This document shows, piece after piece, positions 33,522 to 42,709 of a DNA stretch of 46,835 nucleotides (the first letter of the stretch is position 1; every line of letters starts with the position of its first letter). Below the pieces are notes generated by a model. It saw only the letters and a program-made list of their open reading frames with translations, was not told the DNA's origin and ran no database searches. The stretch covers positions 1-46,835 of the forward strand of contig JAHFAE010000015.1 in assembly GCA_023250675.1 (NCBI GenBank), read 5' to 3'. The translations under genes were made by a program, and so were the position numbers. The DNA is from Oligoflexia bacterium (GTDB taxonomy: Bacteria; Bdellovibrionota; Bdellovibrionia; JABDDW01).

Positions 33522-34888
33522 GCATAAAAAAATTATTTGGGACAGACGGAATTCGCGGGACGGCCAATCATTTTCCCATGACAACCGAAATCGCCATGCA
33601 AGTGGGTCGGGCCATCGCCTACAAAGTAAAAACCGAAAACACTGGAGCGGGCGATAAGAAACCAAAAATCGTCATTGGTAAAGACACAAGGCTCAGTGGC
33701 TATATGATTGAGCAAGCTCTCTCCAGTGGAATTTGCTCCATGGGTGTCAATGTCCTACTTGTTGGGCCTTTGCCAACACCTGGGATTGCCTTTTTAACAC
33801 AGAATATGCGTGCCGATGCAGGTATTGTCATTTCGGCCAGTCATAATTTATTTCAAGATAATGGAATAAAAATTTTTGGTCGGGACGGGTTTAAACTCCC
33901 CGTCGCCGAAGAAAAACAAATCGAAGATTTTGTTTGGAAAGGGGATTTGGTCAATCGCCTTCCCACTGCAGCCGCCGTTGGAAAAACCATGCGGATTGAC
34001 GATGCCATTGGCCGCTATGTGGTTTATGTCAAAAATACTTTTCCACAAGCCTTAACTCTTCAGGGCCTTCGCATCGTTCTAGATTGCGCCAATGGAGCGG
34101 CTTACAAGGTGGCCCCTTGGGTATTTGAAGAACTAGGTGCTGAAGTTATTAAACTTGCAGTTTCACCAACCGGCACAAATATTAACGATAAATGCGGTGC
34201 CCTATACCCAGAGAGTGTTTCAAAGGCAGTCGTAGAATATAGAGCTGATATTGGTATTAGTCTTGACGGTGATGCCGATCGAGTCATTTTAAGTGATGAA
34301 CAAGGTCAAATCGTCAATGGCGACCATGTTTTGGCTATCTGTGCTCAAGACATGGCAGATAAAAAACAACTCAGCCAAAATACTATTGTTGCCACCCACA
34401 TGAGTAATGTGGGACTCGAGCAATTTCTAAAAAAGCAAGGCATTAAGATCTTGCTGACTGAAGTGGGCGATAAATATGTGGTCGAAGCCATGCGACAAGG
34501 TGGTTACATTCTTGGTGGTGAACAATCGGGCCATATAATTTTCTTAGAAAATAGTACGACGGGTGATGGTCTCGTGGCCGCTCTGCGAGTGCTAGCCGTC
34601 ATGGCTCAAGGTAAAAAGAAATTGTCTACTCTAAGAAAACTGATGGTCGATGTTCCCCAAGTTTTGCGAAACGTTCGCGTGACAAAAAGAAAAGATCTTC
34701 ATGATATTACTGGTCTAGACACTTTGGTAAAACAAATCGAAAGTAAACTTTCAGAACAGGGCAGAGTTTTCTTAAGATTTTCGGGTACAGAACCCGTTGT
34801 TCGAATTTTGGTCGAAGGACCCAGCCGTGATGAAATCAATCAAGCTGCGGAGGAACTCGCCAACATCATTCACCGAGAGCTGGCGTGA
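33518..34888 (+). CDS. glmM: Phosphoglucosamine mutase
   Basis: 456 residues, ATGA overlap with cdaR. It converts glucosamine-6-P to glucosamine-1-P for peptidoglycan and lipopolysaccharide. Start [14 protein letters not shown], phosphoserine loop ISASHN with Ser108, metal loop SLDGDADR, sugar loop GGEQSGH and phosphate loop RFSGTEP are all present, so it should be active. GlmM is known to bind and inhibit CdaA in Firmicutes; conservation of the gene string suggests the same coupling here, which is inference. Confidence 0.97.
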   Translation: MSIKKLFGTDGIRGTANHFPMTTEIAMQVGRAIAYKVKTENTGAGDKKPKIVIGKDTRLSGYMIEQALSSGICSMGVNVLLVGPLPTPGIAFLTQNMRADAGIVISASHNLFQDNGIKIFGRDGFKLPVAEEKQIEDFVWKGDLVNRLPTAAAVGKTMRIDDAIGRYVVYVKNTFPQALTLQGLRIVLDCANGAAYKVAPWVFEELGAEVIKLAVSPTGTNINDKCGALYPESVSKAVVEYRADIGISLDGDADRVILSDEQGQIVNGDHVLAICAQDMADKKQLSQNTIVATHMSNVGLEQFLKKQGIKILLTEVGDKYVVEAMRQGGYILGGEQSGHIIFLENSTTGDGLVAALRVLAVMAQGKKKLSTLRKLMVDVPQVLRNVRVTKRKDLHDITGLDTLVKQIESKLSEQGRVFLRFSGTEPVVRILVEGPSRDEINQAAEELANIIHRELA

Positions 34889-35604
34889 GACTCGGTGTTA
34901 ATATCGATCATGTAGCTACACTGAGGCAACAGCGGGCAGGATTAGTCAATTATCCCAACTTACAAGAAGCAGCACAAATGGTAGTAGCGGCGGGGGCCGA
35001 TCAGGTGACTCTTCATTTGCGCCAAGATCGTAGACACATTCAAGATGATGATTTGATAAAGTTAACAAAAAACCGTCCCGCTCCTGTCAATCTTGAAATG
35101 GCAGCCATACCCGAGATGACAGAAATTGCCATTAAAACTAAACCAGAAATCGTATGCCTTGTGCCTGAAAAACGAGAGGAACTGACAACTGAAGGCGGCC
35201 TCGATGTGGTTAGATATAAAGATGAAATTTCTCGATGTATAGAAAAACTTAAGAAAAATAAAATTCGAGTGTCACTTTTTGTAGAAGCTGACCTTGAGCA
35301 AATTAAGATGAGTAAATCTGTTGGCGGCGATGCAATAGAAATTCACACAGGCCAGTATGCGTTAGCAAAGGCGGGTGAAGTTTCAAAATATATCGATATA
35401 ATATCTGCAAGTTCTCGCTTCGGCCATGAATTGGGATTAGCGGTACATGGTGGACATGGATTACATTATCAAAATACTAAGCCATTATTAAAAATTCCTT
35501 ATTTGGAAGAACTCAATATTGGGCATTCTATTATTTGTCGTGGTGTTATGGTGGGATTATCTCAAGCCGTCAAAGAAATGAGAGACCTCATGAGGAATCC
35601 ATAA
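34885..35604 (+). CDS. pdxJ: Pyridoxine 5'-phosphate synthase
   Basis: 239 residues; GTG 34885 overlaps the glmM stop by four bases. It condenses deoxyxylulose-5-P with amino-acetone phosphate in vitamin B6 synthesis. [54 protein letters not shown], and [12 protein letters not shown] with INIGHS-type ending are the family's signatures at normal length. Confidence 0.96.
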   Translation: MRLGVNIDHVATLRQQRAGLVNYPNLQEAAQMVVAAGADQVTLHLRQDRRHIQDDDLIKLTKNRPAPVNLEMAAIPEMTEIAIKTKPEIVCLVPEKREELTTEGGLDVVRYKDEISRCIEKLKKNKIRVSLFVEADLEQIKMSKSVGGDAIEIHTGQYALAKAGEVSKYIDIISASSRFGHELGLAVHGGHGLHYQNTKPLLKIPYLEELNIGHSIICRGVMVGLSQAVKEMRDLMRNP

Positions 35605-35606
35605 CT

Positions 35607-35642
35607 ATGTTTACGTCTTTTGCTTTCTTTTGGTCTCCATGA
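35607..35642 (+). CDS. 11-codon leader frame coupled to nnr
   Basis: ATG 35607, ten bases after GAGGA (at the end of pdxJ), opens MFTSFAFFWSP and stops in TGA at 35640-35642, overlapping the nnr ATG at 35639 (ATGA). nnr itself has no clear ribosome site, so the tiny frame may feed ribosomes to it. Confidence 0.35.
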   Translation: MFTSFAFFWSP

Positions 35643-37174
35643 AACTTGTTACTCCAACTCAAATGTCTGCCATTGAAGATGAATGTCAAAGAGATTTTGA
35701 AATTTCTGATGAACTTTTAATGGAGTCCGCCGGGGCCCTGGCAGCTCGTGAGGTTCGTTTTTCTTTTTTACCTGAATTAGCTAAGGGAAATTTGGCTGTT
35801 ATCTGTGGTCCCGGTAATAACGGTGGCGATGGATTGGTATTGGCGAGGCACCTCCACTCGCAAGGATTTTCCAAAATTAAAGTTTTTTACATTGGTAAAG
35901 AAGCCAACCATTCGCGCTTGTTTAAATCTCAGTTACAAAAGATTCAAAAAATCAATGTAGATTCTTTAGACATCGGTATGAATGCATCTGCAATAAAAGA
36001 ATTTAAAGAATTTGGTCTCATTGTAGACGCGTTGTTTGGAGTGGGCCTCTCTCGCCCTTTAAGTGGTCAGTTTTTAGAAATAGTTCAAGGCATAAATTCT
36101 TCAAAGGTCCCAGTCGTAAGCCTCGACATACCTTCGGGGCTTTCTAGCCTGACAGGAGAAGCCTTAGGTGGCGCGGTTTATGCCAAAATGACTCTTACTT
36201 TTGGTTTGGGTAAGCCGGGATTATTTTTAGCTGACGGGCCTAAATTTTCAGGGGCTGTTAGAGTTTTACAAATTGGATTTCCTCAGAGTTTATTAGAAAA
36301 ACATGCTGGCACTCATAGCCTTATTGAAGAAAAAGAGATTAAAAAATTTATTCTCTCAAGAGCAGCTCGGTCTCACAAAGCAAATCATGGGCATCTCTTG
36401 GCCATTGCCGGAAGCCCCGGAATGTGGGGAGCTGCCGGGCTATGTTGTGAAGGTGCATTTCGAGTTGGTGCAGGGTATGTGACTTTAGCCATAGAGCAAT
36501 CTATATCGAACAGCAACTCTGAGCTCGGATCGATTTATAAAGAATCAGGCCTTGAAGTCATAACGACCAATCGATCAGATCCTGTAAGTTTTGAGAAAAA
36601 GACAGCGGTGGTTTTGGGCCCGGGCGTCGGAGATGACGATTCTATTAAAAAAATTATTTTAAAACTAATCGAATTAAAAATGAGTAAGGTTCTTTTAGAT
36701 GCCGATGCTCTGACGGTACTATCGAAGATGGGTAAAATAGCGTTGCCAAACACTTGGCTTCTAACCCCTCATTCAGGTGAGCTGGGCCGATTATTAATCA
36801 TGAAATCAGAACTAGTGGAGTCAGACAGAATGACCGCAGCCCTTAAGGCCTCTGAAAAATACCAGTGCCTGGTATTGCTTAAAGGCTACAGAACGGTTCT
36901 TGCCAATCCCCAAGGTCAAATCTCCATTATTTCGTCAGGCAATTCCTCTTTAGCCAAAGCAGGTACCGGTGATGTGCTCAGCGGATTTATCGGTGGTTTA
37001 ATGGCCCAAAACTTAAGCACCCATCAAGCGGCTGCTCTTGGGGCTTATTTGCACGGGAGAATTGCAGATGATTGGGTAAGGGCCGGTAATGACGCTGCCA
37101 GTCTTATGCCCCGAGACATTCTTGCAGCCGTACCAAGACTTTTAAGTCACTTGCGTAGCGGAGATTTGAATTGA
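35639..37174 (+). CDS. nnr: Bifunctional NAD(P)H-hydrate repair enzyme
   Basis: 511 residues from ATG 35639; a TTG at 35630 has no ribosome site. The N-terminal YjeF_N domain (about 1-215; CGPGNNGGDGLVLARHL, DALFGVGLSRPLSGQF, DIPSGL) epimerises hydrated NADH and NADPH. The C-terminal dehydratase domain (about 230-505; GHLLAIAGSPGMWGAA, ALVLGPGVG-like text, LLTPHSGELGRL, SLAKAGTGDVLSGFIGG) restores NAD(P)H using ATP or ADP. Both active-site motifs are intact. It shares TTGA with tsaE. Confidence 0.95.
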   Translation: MKLVTPTQMSAIEDECQRDFEISDELLMESAGALAAREVRFSFLPELAKGNLAVICGPGNNGGDGLVLARHLHSQGFSKIKVFYIGKEANHSRLFKSQLQKIQKINVDSLDIGMNASAIKEFKEFGLIVDALFGVGLSRPLSGQFLEIVQGINSSKVPVVSLDIPSGLSSLTGEALGGAVYAKMTLTFGLGKPGLFLADGPKFSGAVRVLQIGFPQSLLEKHAGTHSLIEEKEIKKFILSRAARSHKANHGHLLAIAGSPGMWGAAGLCCEGAFRVGAGYVTLAIEQSISNSNSELGSIYKESGLEVITTNRSDPVSFEKKTAVVLGPGVGDDDSIKKIILKLIELKMSKVLLDADALTVLSKMGKIALPNTWLLTPHSGELGRLLIMKSELVESDRMTAALKASEKYQCLVLLKGYRTVLANPQGQISIISSGNSSLAKAGTGDVLSGFIGGLMAQNLSTHQAAALGAYLHGRIADDWVRAGNDAASLMPRDILAAVPRLLSHLRSGDLN

Positions 37175-37605
37175 CCAAAAAGTTTATCTCAAAATCTGTC
37201 AAAGATACTCATAAGCATGCTGCCAATTTGGCTGAAAAATTGAAGAAGAATTCAAAACGCCCAAGCCTCGTGGTTCTGGTGGGGGAATTAGGCGTAGGAA
37301 AATCAGAGTGGGCCCGTGGATTTATTCAAAAATATATTTCAAAAGAAACTATTGTCAATTCTCCTACATTTTCAGTAATAAATCCTTACTCAAAAGGCCG
37401 GCGTAAACTATTTCACGTGGATCTGTATCGGCTTTCGGGCCCTGATGACCTCGAGAGTGTAGGGTTTTGGGACCTATTGATCGATAACAACGTGGTGGTA
37501 GTCGAGTGGGGAGACCGATTGCCAGAAATTCGCCGGTCTAAAATTGAAATAATCAAATTTAAGTTTGAGTGTGATTCGAAAGGTATACGACAAATATTAT
37601 CTTAA
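37171..37605 (+). CDS. tsaE: tRNA threonylcarbamoyladenosine ATPase TsaE
   Basis: 144 residues; TTG 37171 overlaps the nnr stop. TsaE supports the TsaBCD machinery that makes t6A37 in ANN-decoding tRNAs. Walker A is GELGVGKSEWARGF; switch and Walker B regions are NSPTFSVINPY, FHVDLYRL and VVVVEWGDRLPE. The expected family length and the nnr-tsaE neighbourhood are usual. Confidence 0.94.
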   Translation: MTKKFISKSVKDTHKHAANLAEKLKKNSKRPSLVVLVGELGVGKSEWARGFIQKYISKETIVNSPTFSVINPYSKGRRKLFHVDLYRLSGPDDLESVGFWDLLIDNNVVVVEWGDRLPEIRRSKIEIIKFKFECDSKGIRQILS

Positions 37606-37670
37606 TGAACTGATTCCGATTACGTTCGACCTTCGCGTGCCGGACGGACAAATCTGGTCATAGTAAAATT

Positions 37671-37698
37671 AAAGCAGTCCCAGGGTTGGAACTGCTTT
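37671..37698. other. Hairpin downstream of tsaE
   Basis: AAAGCAGT (37671-37678) and ACTGCTTT (37691-37698) pair perfectly, and inside, CCA/TGG extends the stem past a single mismatch around a GGGT loop. No T run follows, so it is a weak terminator candidate; it may also be part of a leader RNA for the 42-codon frame downstream. Confidence 0.4.
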
Positions 37699-37756
37699 GC
37701 ATTACCTCCATTTGCCGCGGTCTGCTTGGTGCAAACCAGTGGGCTCATGGAGATGA

Positions 37757-37779
37757 ACCCTCCTACTAAACTAGGGGGT
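37757..37779 (+). promoter_or_regulatory. Hairpin sequestering the ribosome site of the 42-codon frame
   Basis: ACCC(T)CCTA (37757-37765) pairs with TAGGGGGT (37772-37779) with one bulged T and a CTAAAC loop. The right arm contains the AGGGGG ribosome site for ATG 37784, so translation should be blocked when the stem is closed. A thermosensor, ligand-controlled leader or trans-RNA target are possible; none is shown. Confidence 0.5.
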
Positions 37780-37783
37780 AGAT

Positions 37784-37912
37784 ATGAACAACAAACAAGT
37801 TGTTGTCTCTATCGAAAAAAAATGTAAAAAACTAAAGTTTTGGATTCGCTGCACGTTTGAGATAATATCCTTAATTAAGTTTCTGCATTGGTTCTGGACC
37901 TTGATCCAATAG
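37784..37912 (+). CDS. 42-residue basic small protein candidate
   Basis: ATG 37784 lies five bases after AGGGGG. The 42 residues have a basic start (SIEKKCKKLKFWIRC) and a hydrophobic, aromatic end (FEIISLIKFLHWFWTLIQ), like a single-helix membrane peptide or type I-toxin-like peptide. No family is recognised. The ribosome site is enclosed in a hairpin. Confidence 0.4.
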   Translation: MNNKQVVVSIEKKCKKLKFWIRCTFEIISLIKFLHWFWTLIQ

Positions 37913-37983
37913 TTTGGGCTTTCGGTTGTGGGTGGCTGGTACAGCATTTACATGGAAGGCGCTCGGCAGCCGCGGCGCCAATT

Positions 37984-39021
37984 TTATTCAATCGTTGCTG
38001 GGCAGTTTGTTGGCATTTTATTGGGAATATCAACTGAGTTTGTCCAATCACTTTTGAAAATAGATAGCAATTGGTTTGCGGCCGTTTGATTTTGAAAGAA
38101 AATTCCCAACTCTCGAGCGCGCCTTGTTGAATTATTTGAAAAGTTCACAGAGCCTACGTAGGCCACGTTTCCATCAACTAGAATCATTTTTCCATGAATA
38201 TAGGGCTGTGTCACTGTGGCAGGAAAAGGCATCATATGTCCTTTGACTCCACCTTGAACCATACTCCTTAAGAACGGAAAATTATAAAGAGGATTTGGAT
38301 TCAAATCGCACATGGGCACAATAACTCTTACATCAATGCCTCTTGTGGCAGCTTGAACAAAAGCATTTTGGATTGCCGGATTTCCCAGATTCTCAACTGT
38401 AGAATATATGGAGCTTCGGGCCGAATTGATAAACGAAACTAGTTTTGCCTCTGAATCAACGGGGCTCCACAAAAGATGAGGGTCACTGAGCTGTGGCGTA
38501 TTGCCCGTCCTTTTCGTAGCATTTTCCCAATCAACGGCAAATACTTTTAAAATTTCACGGATCACACTTGGATCTTTTGTAACAATTCCGTAGTCACGTC
38601 TGGTGGCCGCTGAATTAGTTAAATTAACCGAAGTAACATAAGCGAACACTTTGTCAACAATCATGGCCTTAACGTGAGTGATTGTAAATGCAGGGCTGCT
38701 GGCGGCTACTTTTACTCCGCCATTTTGCAGCTGCAGGGCCACTTTCTTATATTGCTCCTGGGTGAGGCTTCTCCCGTCTAGCAATACGGCCACATCAACG
38801 CCGCGAACGTGAGCTTCGATAAGTGCATTTACTGCTACTTGGTCGGTGAGGTGGTACATTTCCATTCGAATAGATTTTCTGGCAATTTGGATTCCTTGAA
38901 TAAAGGGTCCATTGCCCGTCGGGCCGGGAGTAGCGAAAAAGGCCACATCATCCTGGGCGTGTGAATAAGAAAGCAAAACAAAGAAGGAAAATACAAATGA
39001 CAGAATAAAAATGCGCCCCAT
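37984..39021 (-). CDS. Exported phospholipase-D-like protein
   Basis: 345 residues from ATG 39021, chosen because GAGAGGTG lies six bases upstream and a signal peptide (IFILSFVFSFFVLLSYSHAQ) follows. There are two HKD motifs: HVKAMIVD in the first half and HGKMILVD in the second, each followed by VxSVNxxN as in PLDc domains. The pair forms one active site for phosphodiester hydrolysis or transfer; substrates could be phospholipid or nucleic acid. Export suggests use on the cell's own envelope or outside it, for example on prey or host membranes (inference). It lies just downstream of a minus-strand barrel gene. Confidence 0.85.
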   Translation of the reverse strand: MGRIFILSFVFSFFVLLSYSHAQDDVAFFATPGPTGNGPFIQGIQIARKSIRMEMYHLTDQVAVNALIEAHVRGVDVAVLLDGRSLTQEQYKKVALQLQNGGVKVAASSPAFTITHVKAMIVDKVFAYVTSVNLTNSAATRRDYGIVTKDPSVIREILKVFAVDWENATKRTGNTPQLSDPHLLWSPVDSEAKLVSFINSARSSIYSTVENLGNPAIQNAFVQAATRGIDVRVIVPMCDLNPNPLYNFPFLRSMVQGGVKGHMMPFPATVTQPYIHGKMILVDGNVAYVGSVNFSNNSTRRARELGIFFQNQTAANQLLSIFKSDWTNSVDIPNKMPTNCPATIE

Positions 39022-39126
39022 TTGGCACCTCTCTTTTCGGAGTAATTTTTCACATGGATTCACATTTTGGTCAATTGGGTAATGAGGGAGTAGGCATTCC
39101 GGGCCGGCGCTCAATTTGACGGAGAA

Positions 39127-39819
39127 TTACTGCTTCCCAATATCAAAAGGCACTGAAATTCCAATATTGAACATCATAGGAATAGGGATAAACGACTTAT
39201 TAGATGCTCCTGCACTTGAGTAAGGAGCAGTGAAAAGAAAAAAAGTTCTCAGACTCATAAGGCCTGTAATGCGAGCTGAAATTTCCCGTTTGATTCCAAC
39301 TCCGCCTGAAAGTCCGAAAAACGATTTTGTGGTTTGAGCCGTGTCGCGCACGGGTACATCGGGAAGTGACGAAGAGACGGTGATCGTACTTGGCCCACCC
39401 AAGGCATATCCTAGAAGTGCTTCCCAAAACAAAACCTGACCTTGACTTTCAAAGTGGCCCTCAGCCCCTGTACCAATAAAAGTCCAAACTTGGGTCATAG
39501 ACTTTAAGTTAGTCCCAGAAAGTAAATAACTAGTGTCAGTCTTTTGTGACGCTTCTTCTGTGAATGACATGCGTTCGATACGAATTTTCGCACCAATAGG
39601 CCGATCGTTCCAAATCGTAAAAAAAAGAGAACCCTGGTAGCCCGCACCGACCCCAAAAGTTCCTAGTGAAGGGTCAGAGGCTAAAATCGTACCGTTACCA
39701 CCAAGTTCAATTCCTGCTGAAGATTTCATCGGAACGGCCTGGGCCATTTGACAGTACAATAAACAAACGCTAAAGGCGGGAATCCCCAGCAATGGACCTA
39801 AGTTTTTGAAAAAGTACAT
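39127..39819 (-). CDS. Outer-membrane beta-barrel protein
   Basis: 230 residues; signal peptide ends in VCLLYCQMAQA. The mature part has glycine-rich beta strands (GIELGGNGTILAS, GVGAGYQGSLFF, FNIGISVPFD) like an OmpA/OmpX-type barrel. No family recognised. The gene precedes the PLD-like gene on the same strand and they may be co-transcribed (about 105 bases between the end of this gene and the PLD start). Confidence 0.65.
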   Translation of the reverse strand: MYFFKNLGPLLGIPAFSVCLLYCQMAQAVPMKSSAGIELGGNGTILASDPSLGTFGVGAGYQGSLFFTIWNDRPIGAKIRIERMSFTEEASQKTDTSYLLSGTNLKSMTQVWTFIGTGAEGHFESQGQVLFWEALLGYALGGPSTITVSSSLPDVPVRDTAQTTKSFFGLSGGVGIKREISARITGLMSLRTFFLFTAPYSSAGASNKSFIPIPMMFNIGISVPFDIGKQ

Positions 39820-39904
39820 ATTTTTACGCTAACAAATGGCCCAAAATCGTTCAAGGTAAAACAAAACCTCGACCTTAGCCTTGACGAATAGAATTTCAAA
39901 ATCA

Positions 39905-41173
39905 ATGAAAAAAAGCCGAAAAATACTTGTGGATCTCTATCAAAAGCCCAAATGGGTTGAAGCATTTTCTATCGACGATGCAACCTGGGAAACTTTATGT
40001 TCTCAAGCCGCACGCTTGAAGTTTACTCCTCTTGATATTGCTCTTGATATGGGTCTCTTCAACGAAAACAAACTCGCAGAGTGGGCGAGAGAAATCTCAG
40101 GCCTTGTAAGTGTTAAGACAGTATTTTTTAATGGTGATCCTCCTCTTGAACTTTTGAAATCCCAAAATTATCACAAATGCCGTGAAAGCGGCTGCATGCC
40201 CATCGCAAGCTGGGATGGAATTTGTTATTGGGCAAAACTTAGTAACGAATCAACAGGGTTAGAAAACGAATTTCCCAATGCCATTTGGGTATTGGCTCCA
40301 TGGTCGGGACTCAAAAAATGGTTTTCACTTTGGGAAAACTCCGTCACATCAAGGTCAGAAGCAGCGACTGTTGTGGCTTTTCACTCTCCCGTGATAGAAA
40401 CTGAGATAGAATTTCCAATGAACCCTCCAGCAGGAATTAATTCTGAAGACTCCCAAGTTCTAACGGCCGTTGATTTTAGTCAAGTGATGGTGCCTGTTTC
40501 GAGCAAGGCAATAGCGGAGCCTATTCGAAGACCAGATTTTTCACCCAAGGAAGAATCGGCATCTCAGCTTCCCAGTTTTTCACCCCCCATTCCTGGAGGA
40601 AAAATAGCAACGGCGTCCATCCCTCCAGCACCTTCGATGCCGATGACAGCTCCAAGCGGTCCTGCTATTCAGGTTCCCATTGCGCCCATTCCAGTTGATC
40701 AAATTAACGCCAAACTGGGTGCTGCTACCTCACTTGAAGTATTGACCACGACTGTCTTAGGTGGCTGGAAGAGCCAATTTGATAAAGTTATGATTTTACT
40801 TTTTCAAGCAAATCAACTCATCATCTGGCGATGGAACGGTGATTGGAGCGGAAAATTTGATAAGGGTGTTTCCATATCCCTTGATTCTCCTTCCATATTT
40901 AAAATTGTGGTGGACACGGGATCTCCTTACCATGGGTATGTGGCCAGAGGCCCCATCAACGAAGCTTTCTTTAATCAAACAGATAGTGGTCTGCTCCCTG
41001 AACATATTACCATCGTTCCCGTCATTGCAGAAAACAAAGTGGCTGCCATGCTAGTGGGAATTGGAAGTAAGTCCGCTGCTAAAACAGTCTCATTAACAAA
41101 ACTTGAAGAGAATGCTTTTCATTTTGCGAGGGGACTCATTAGATTTATGGGACCTATGAAGAGAACTGGGTAA
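39905..41173 (+). CDS. Two-domain protein with Pro-rich linker (MshEN/GAF-like)
   Basis: 422 residues from ATG 39905; a TTG at 39881 adds eight residues, and neither has a clear ribosome site. The N-terminal part (about 1-140; WETLCSQAARLKFTPLDIALDMGLFNENKLAEWAREISGL) resembles the N-terminal domain of type II/IV secretion ATPases (MshEN-like), which can bind c-di-GMP. A long Pro/Ser/Ala linker (about 170-275) follows, then a C-terminal GAF-like fold (about 280-420; DKVMILLFQANQLIIWRWNGDW, VPVIAENKVAAMLVG). No catalytic residues are evident. Family names here are impressions. It converges on the Fn3-like barrel gene, three bases apart. Confidence 0.6.
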   Translation: MKKSRKILVDLYQKPKWVEAFSIDDATWETLCSQAARLKFTPLDIALDMGLFNENKLAEWAREISGLVSVKTVFFNGDPPLELLKSQNYHKCRESGCMPIASWDGICYWAKLSNESTGLENEFPNAIWVLAPWSGLKKWFSLWENSVTSRSEAATVVAFHSPVIETEIEFPMNPPAGINSEDSQVLTAVDFSQVMVPVSSKAIAEPIRRPDFSPKEESASQLPSFSPPIPGGKIATASIPPAPSMPMTAPSGPAIQVPIAPIPVDQINAKLGAATSLEVLTTTVLGGWKSQFDKVMILLFQANQLIIWRWNGDWSGKFDKGVSISLDSPSIFKIVVDTGSPYHGYVARGPINEAFFNQTDSGLLPEHITIVPVIAENKVAAMLVGIGSKSAAKTVSLTKLEENAFHFARGLIRFMGPMKRTG

Positions 41174-41176
41174 GAT

Positions 41177-42709
41177 TTAATGCTCAAAGCTAAGTGAAAG
41201 AAAGACCGGCTCAAGTCGGTACATTGTCCACGAAGCATTTTCTGCTTCATTGGCTCCGGGCGTGATGAAAGTTCCATTTATTCGAGTGCTGCTGAAACGG
41301 TATCCAAGCCAAAATTGATACATGAAATTCCATTTTAGACCCACGGCCCCCTCATAGACATCAGCGGTGTAGCCGCTGATTCCTTCTACTGAAGACATCG
41401 GTTTATAATAGAGTAAATTAAGTTGAGCTTTAAGGCCTGCTTTAATTGTTGCAGTAAACCTTGTACCGATGAGTGGTCCAAAGGTTGTAAAATCTGTAAC
41501 TCTTGAGGCTAGTTGATTTTCGGCTTCAACAATGTCCATCATTCTATAACCAAACCAAAACTCCTGGCTAAATCCCTTTGAACCGAATCTTAGTCTCATG
41601 GTGGCGTCAGAAACTTGCGAGTAGGCCGATACGCCTTCTACATTCATGAGGCCGGTTCTGGTATTAATGAAGATTCCAAAGGTTTCAAAAATATAATAGC
41701 CACCTAAGAATCCTAAAAAATTCCCAGCGGCCGAAGTCTGCTGTGCGATTTGAGTGATGCCACTTGTTTGTCGGGCAGAGGTCGTCGTGTATAAATCATT
41801 TGTGGGGCTCAAACTAAACTCTAACTCGTAATTTCCTCCATGGATTACGTCGTCGCGAACTTCAAAATCCCAAGTTTCAGATTCAATACCCGTACTGTCC
41901 TTGGCTTCTTTAGTTATGATAGACCACCGATAGGCCCCCGGTTCTTCGTAATCAGCTCGGTAACTTGAATCGGCAATATTAGCTATGACCTCTTTAAAAG
42001 GTTTTGCCCCGAAACGCCCACTCACTTTTTCAAAAGCGAGGTCAGTGAAGTGGCTATTGGGGTCTTGCTCCCAAGTGAAATCCACGGGTCTGTAAGCTGC
42101 AACTAACCCATTTTTGGATGGAGTGATAAGTTTTGGAGCCGCGAATGAATTTTTCTTAATGATGAATTTTCTTGAGTCAGAGTATTCAGACATAAAGGCT
42201 TTTTGAACAACGCAACGAATTTTCCAGTTGTATTCACCTTCCGGGAGTTTTTTTGTTTTGAATTTCGTTTCAGCAACTGTTTCTTCTAATACTTTTTCAC
42301 CTGTTGATTTAGAGATAAGAATCTCATATTCGAGTTTTCCGTCGCTGGGCTTCCAAATAAATTCGAGCTCAGGTAAAACTTCAAAGTAACTTACTTCATA
42401 ACTGGGCTGGGGTTCTAATAATTGGGGCGCATAGGGGGCCACAGTCACCGGGGCCGGTTGTGACCATTTACCCGCTCGAGCTTTAAGATCGACCACTCGG
42501 ACTCTGTAGTAGTAGTGACCTACTCCAAGGGGGGCAGAAATCATTGGTTTGTCTGATTGGACAGACAAGACTGTTTTATCAAAGTTTGTCGATTCTGAAA
42601 CTTGAATATCATATTTTGAAGCCTTCTCCACGGGGTCCCAACTAAATTCCACATCGCGGGCTTGACTTGCCGGAGGAAACAAGATGGCCAACAAAAATAA
42701 AATATTCAT
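41177..42709 (-). CDS. Fn3-like repeat protein with C-terminal barrel
   Basis: 510 residues; its ATG overlaps the FecR-protein stop by one base (TAATG). After a signal peptide (NILFLLAILFPPASQA) come about three Fn3-like repeats (VEFSWDPVEKASKYDIQVSE, LEFIWKPSDGKLEYEILIS, VDFTWEQDPNSHF...). From about residue 310 the text changes to barrel strands with glycines and aromatics (GGYYIFETFGIFINTRTG, MYQFWLGYRFSSTR). The likely layout is an outer-membrane barrel with Fn3-like domains in the periplasm or outside. It probably works with the FecR protein encoded immediately upstream. Confidence 0.72.
   Translation of the reverse strand: MNILFLLAILFPPASQARDVEFSWDPVEKASKYDIQVSESTNFDKTVLSVQSDKPMISAPLGVGHYYYRVRVVDLKARAGKWSQPAPVTVAPYAPQLLEPQPSYEVSYFEVLPELEFIWKPSDGKLEYEILISKSTGEKVLEETVAETKFKTKKLPEGEYNWKIRCVVQKAFMSEYSDSRKFIIKKNSFAAPKLITPSKNGLVAAYRPVDFTWEQDPNSHFTDLAFEKVSGRFGAKPFKEVIANIADSSYRADYEEPGAYRWSIITKEAKDSTGIESETWDFEVRDDVIHGGNYELEFSLSPTNDLYTTTSARQTSGITQIAQQTSAAGNFLGFLGGYYIFETFGIFINTRTGLMNVEGVSAYSQVSDATMRLRFGSKGFSQEFWFGYRMMDIVEAENQLASRVTDFTTFGPLIGTRFTATIKAGLKAQLNLLYYKPMSSVEGISGYTADVYEGAVGLKWNFMYQFWLGYRFSSTRINGTFITPGANEAENASWTMYRLEPVFLSLSFEH

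Noticed and set aside
37671-37912. Known riboswitch class (c-di-GMP, manganese, fluoride) in the tsaE downstream region
   Set aside because: None of the core motifs I remember for these classes is present; only generic hairpins are visible.
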